Source: Actinomycetota bacterium (GTDB lineage Bacteria; Actinomycetota; UBA4738). Taken from it: a stretch of 13,702 bases of DNA. The stretch lies in NCBI GenBank assembly GCA_005888465.1, contig VAYJ01000020.1:1-13702 (forward strand). Direction: 5' to 3'. A model generated the notes under the pieces. It was not told the origin of the DNA, searched no databases, and worked only from the letters and a program-made list of their open reading frames with translations. Below, piece by piece: positions 12,835 to 13,702 of the stretch (position 1 is the stretch's first letter; each line of letters starts with the position of its first letter). A program made the position numbers and the translations under genes.

Positions 12835-13702
12835 TCAGTCCGTTCGGTACGCGACCTCGCCGTGTAGCGAGGCGTCCATGCCGGCGTCCTCGTGCTCCCC
12901 GGAGAGGCGAAGCCCCATGACGACGTCGACCACCTTGAGGATGACCAGGGTCACCACGAACGAGTATCCGACCGTGACTCCCGCGAGGACGACCTGACGC
13001 CCGACCTGGGTGAGGCTCGCCGCGGCGCCGGCCGGGTTGATCGCGAGGCTCGCGAACGCGCCGGTCAGGATGACGCCGAGGATCCCACCAACCATGTGCA
13101 CGCCGACCACGTCGAGCGAGTCGTCATAGCCGAGCCGGTCCTTCACGCCGACCGCCACGAAGCAGAGTATGCCCGCGGCGGCGCCGATCGCGAGGGCCGA
13201 CATCGGCGCGACGTAGCCTGACGCGGGCGTGATCGTGGCGAGACCTGCGACGGCGCCGGTCGCCGCCCCAACGGTCGTCACGCGGCCGTTCCGGACGCGC
13301 TCGGCGACAAGCCAGGTGAGGGTCGCTGCCGCGGCGCCGAGCTGTGTGTTCACGAGCGCGCTCGACGCGAGCGCGCCAGAGGTGAACGCACTGCCCGCGT
13401 TGAACCCGAACCACCCGAACCAGAGGATCCCGGCGCCCAGGACCACGAACGGGACGTTGTGCGGGTGCCCGAGCACCTCGGTCCCATGACCACGCCGCTT
13501 CCCCAGATAGATCGCCGCGGCGAGCGCAGCTGCCCCGGCGTTCGCATGCACGACCGCGCCGCCCGCGAAATCGATCGCGTGCACCCCGCCGGTCCCGAGG
13601 AACCCACCGCCCCACTCCCAGTGCGCGATCGGCGCGTAGACCAGGAGCGACCACAGGCCGATGAAGGCGAGGTAGCCACCGAACCGCATGCGTTCGGCGA
13701 AC
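12835..13702 (-). CDS. amt: Ammonium transporter Amt, C-terminal part (5' end outside window)
   Basis: The frame enters from the right edge as FAERMRFGGYLAF, an internal Amt segment, and about 290 residues are visible. Counting from the Met at 13689, the two pore histidines are His48 in FAGGAVVHANAG and His198 in DVVGVHMVGG. HPHNVPFVVLGAGILWFGWFGFNAGSA is also diagnostic (written here in part as PHNVPF...GWFGFNAGS). Multiple membrane helices follow. Amt moves ammonium/ammonia across the membrane. A short cytoplasmic tail ends GEVAYRTD. The Met at 13689 is internal, not the start. It is the first visible gene of an operon with the ion-channel-like and TraR-like genes. Downstream there is no glnK, the partner often found beside amt. 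Confidence 0.93.
   Translation of the reverse strand, partial: FAERMRFGGYLAFIGLWSLLVYAPIAHWEWGGGFLGTGGVHAIDFAGGAVVHANAGAAALAAAIYLGKRRGHGTEVLGHPHNVPFVVLGAGILWFGWFGFNAGSAFTSGALASSALVNTQLGAAAATLTWLVAERVRNGRVTTVGAATGAVAGLATITPASGYVAPMSALAIGAAAGILCFVAVGVKDRLGYDDSLDVVGVHMVGGILGVILTGAFASLAINPAGAAASLTQVGRQVVLAGVTVGYSFVVTLVILKVVDVVMGLRLSGEHEDAGMDASLHGEVAYRTD

Noticed and set aside
10618..12867. A 749-codon open frame on the plus strand
   Set aside because: It covers the complement of the channel-like and TraR-like genes and an out-of-frame part of the AlkZ-like gene; no motif is present.
1..13702. tRNA genes, CRISPR arrays, insertion sequences or a defence system
   Set aside because: Reading both strands I saw no cloverleaf with a TTCRA arm, no spaced direct repeats, no transposase motif and no nuclease-effector pair.

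Overview
The window is GC-rich, gene-dense bacterial chromosome with strong G/C bias at third codon positions. The best fit is a deep-branching Actinomycetota, possibly known only from a metagenome assembly. Four things point that way: a short MshC-type cysteine ligase, a MutY with a winged-helix tail instead of a NUDIX tail, an actinobacterial-style TraR/DksA zinc-finger protein, and several start codons sitting 6-7 bases behind a -10 box (leaderless-type promoters). This assignment is inference; there is no rRNA or other taxonomic marker here. I see no insertion sequence, CRISPR array, tRNA or phage gene.

Layout. (1) 1-148, minus: the first 49 codons of a secreted protein. (2) 318-3096, minus: a tight operon of mutY, a split-barrel (PPOX-like) flavin/F420-type protein, and a fusion of a second split-barrel domain to a UbiA/MenA-like prenyltransferase. 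(3) 3163-3549, plus: a two-CBS-domain protein, divergent from mutY and ending in a CTAG shared with the next, convergent operon. (4) 3546-5598, minus: alpha/beta hydrolase, nicotinamidase and HAD phosphatase, with overlapping or nearly touching ends. (5) 5651-8098, plus: the MshC-like cysteine ligase, then a FAD-linked oxidase broken by an internal deletion and frame change. (6) 8146-10341, plus: a UDP-sugar dehydrogenase-like protein without its C-terminal domain, then an Egghead-like membrane glycosyltransferase. (7) 10350-11458, plus: an AlkZ-like winged-helix DNA glycosylase homologue, also broken by a small internal deletion and frame change. (8) 11350-13702, minus: an ammonium transporter (5' end outside the window), an ion-channel-like membrane protein and a TraR/DksA-type protein, packed as an operon.

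How the genes may work together. Units 2 and 8 are the most interesting. Unit 2 couples DNA repair to two flavin-type split-barrel modules, one of them fused to a membrane prenyltransferase. Unit 8 has a pore-like protein and a transcription-factor-like zinc-finger protein after amt, where glnK is often found. Unit 6 looks like part of a surface-glycan pathway. Unit 4 contributes pyridine-nucleotide salvage. Two neighbouring plus-strand genes carry the same kind of lesion: loss of a conserved segment with a frame change. This needs raw-read checking before either gene is called decayed. The single gap between genes of note is 149-317 (169 bases), which holds only a ribosome binding site and a 12-base palindrome; no stretch over 300 bases lacks a gene.
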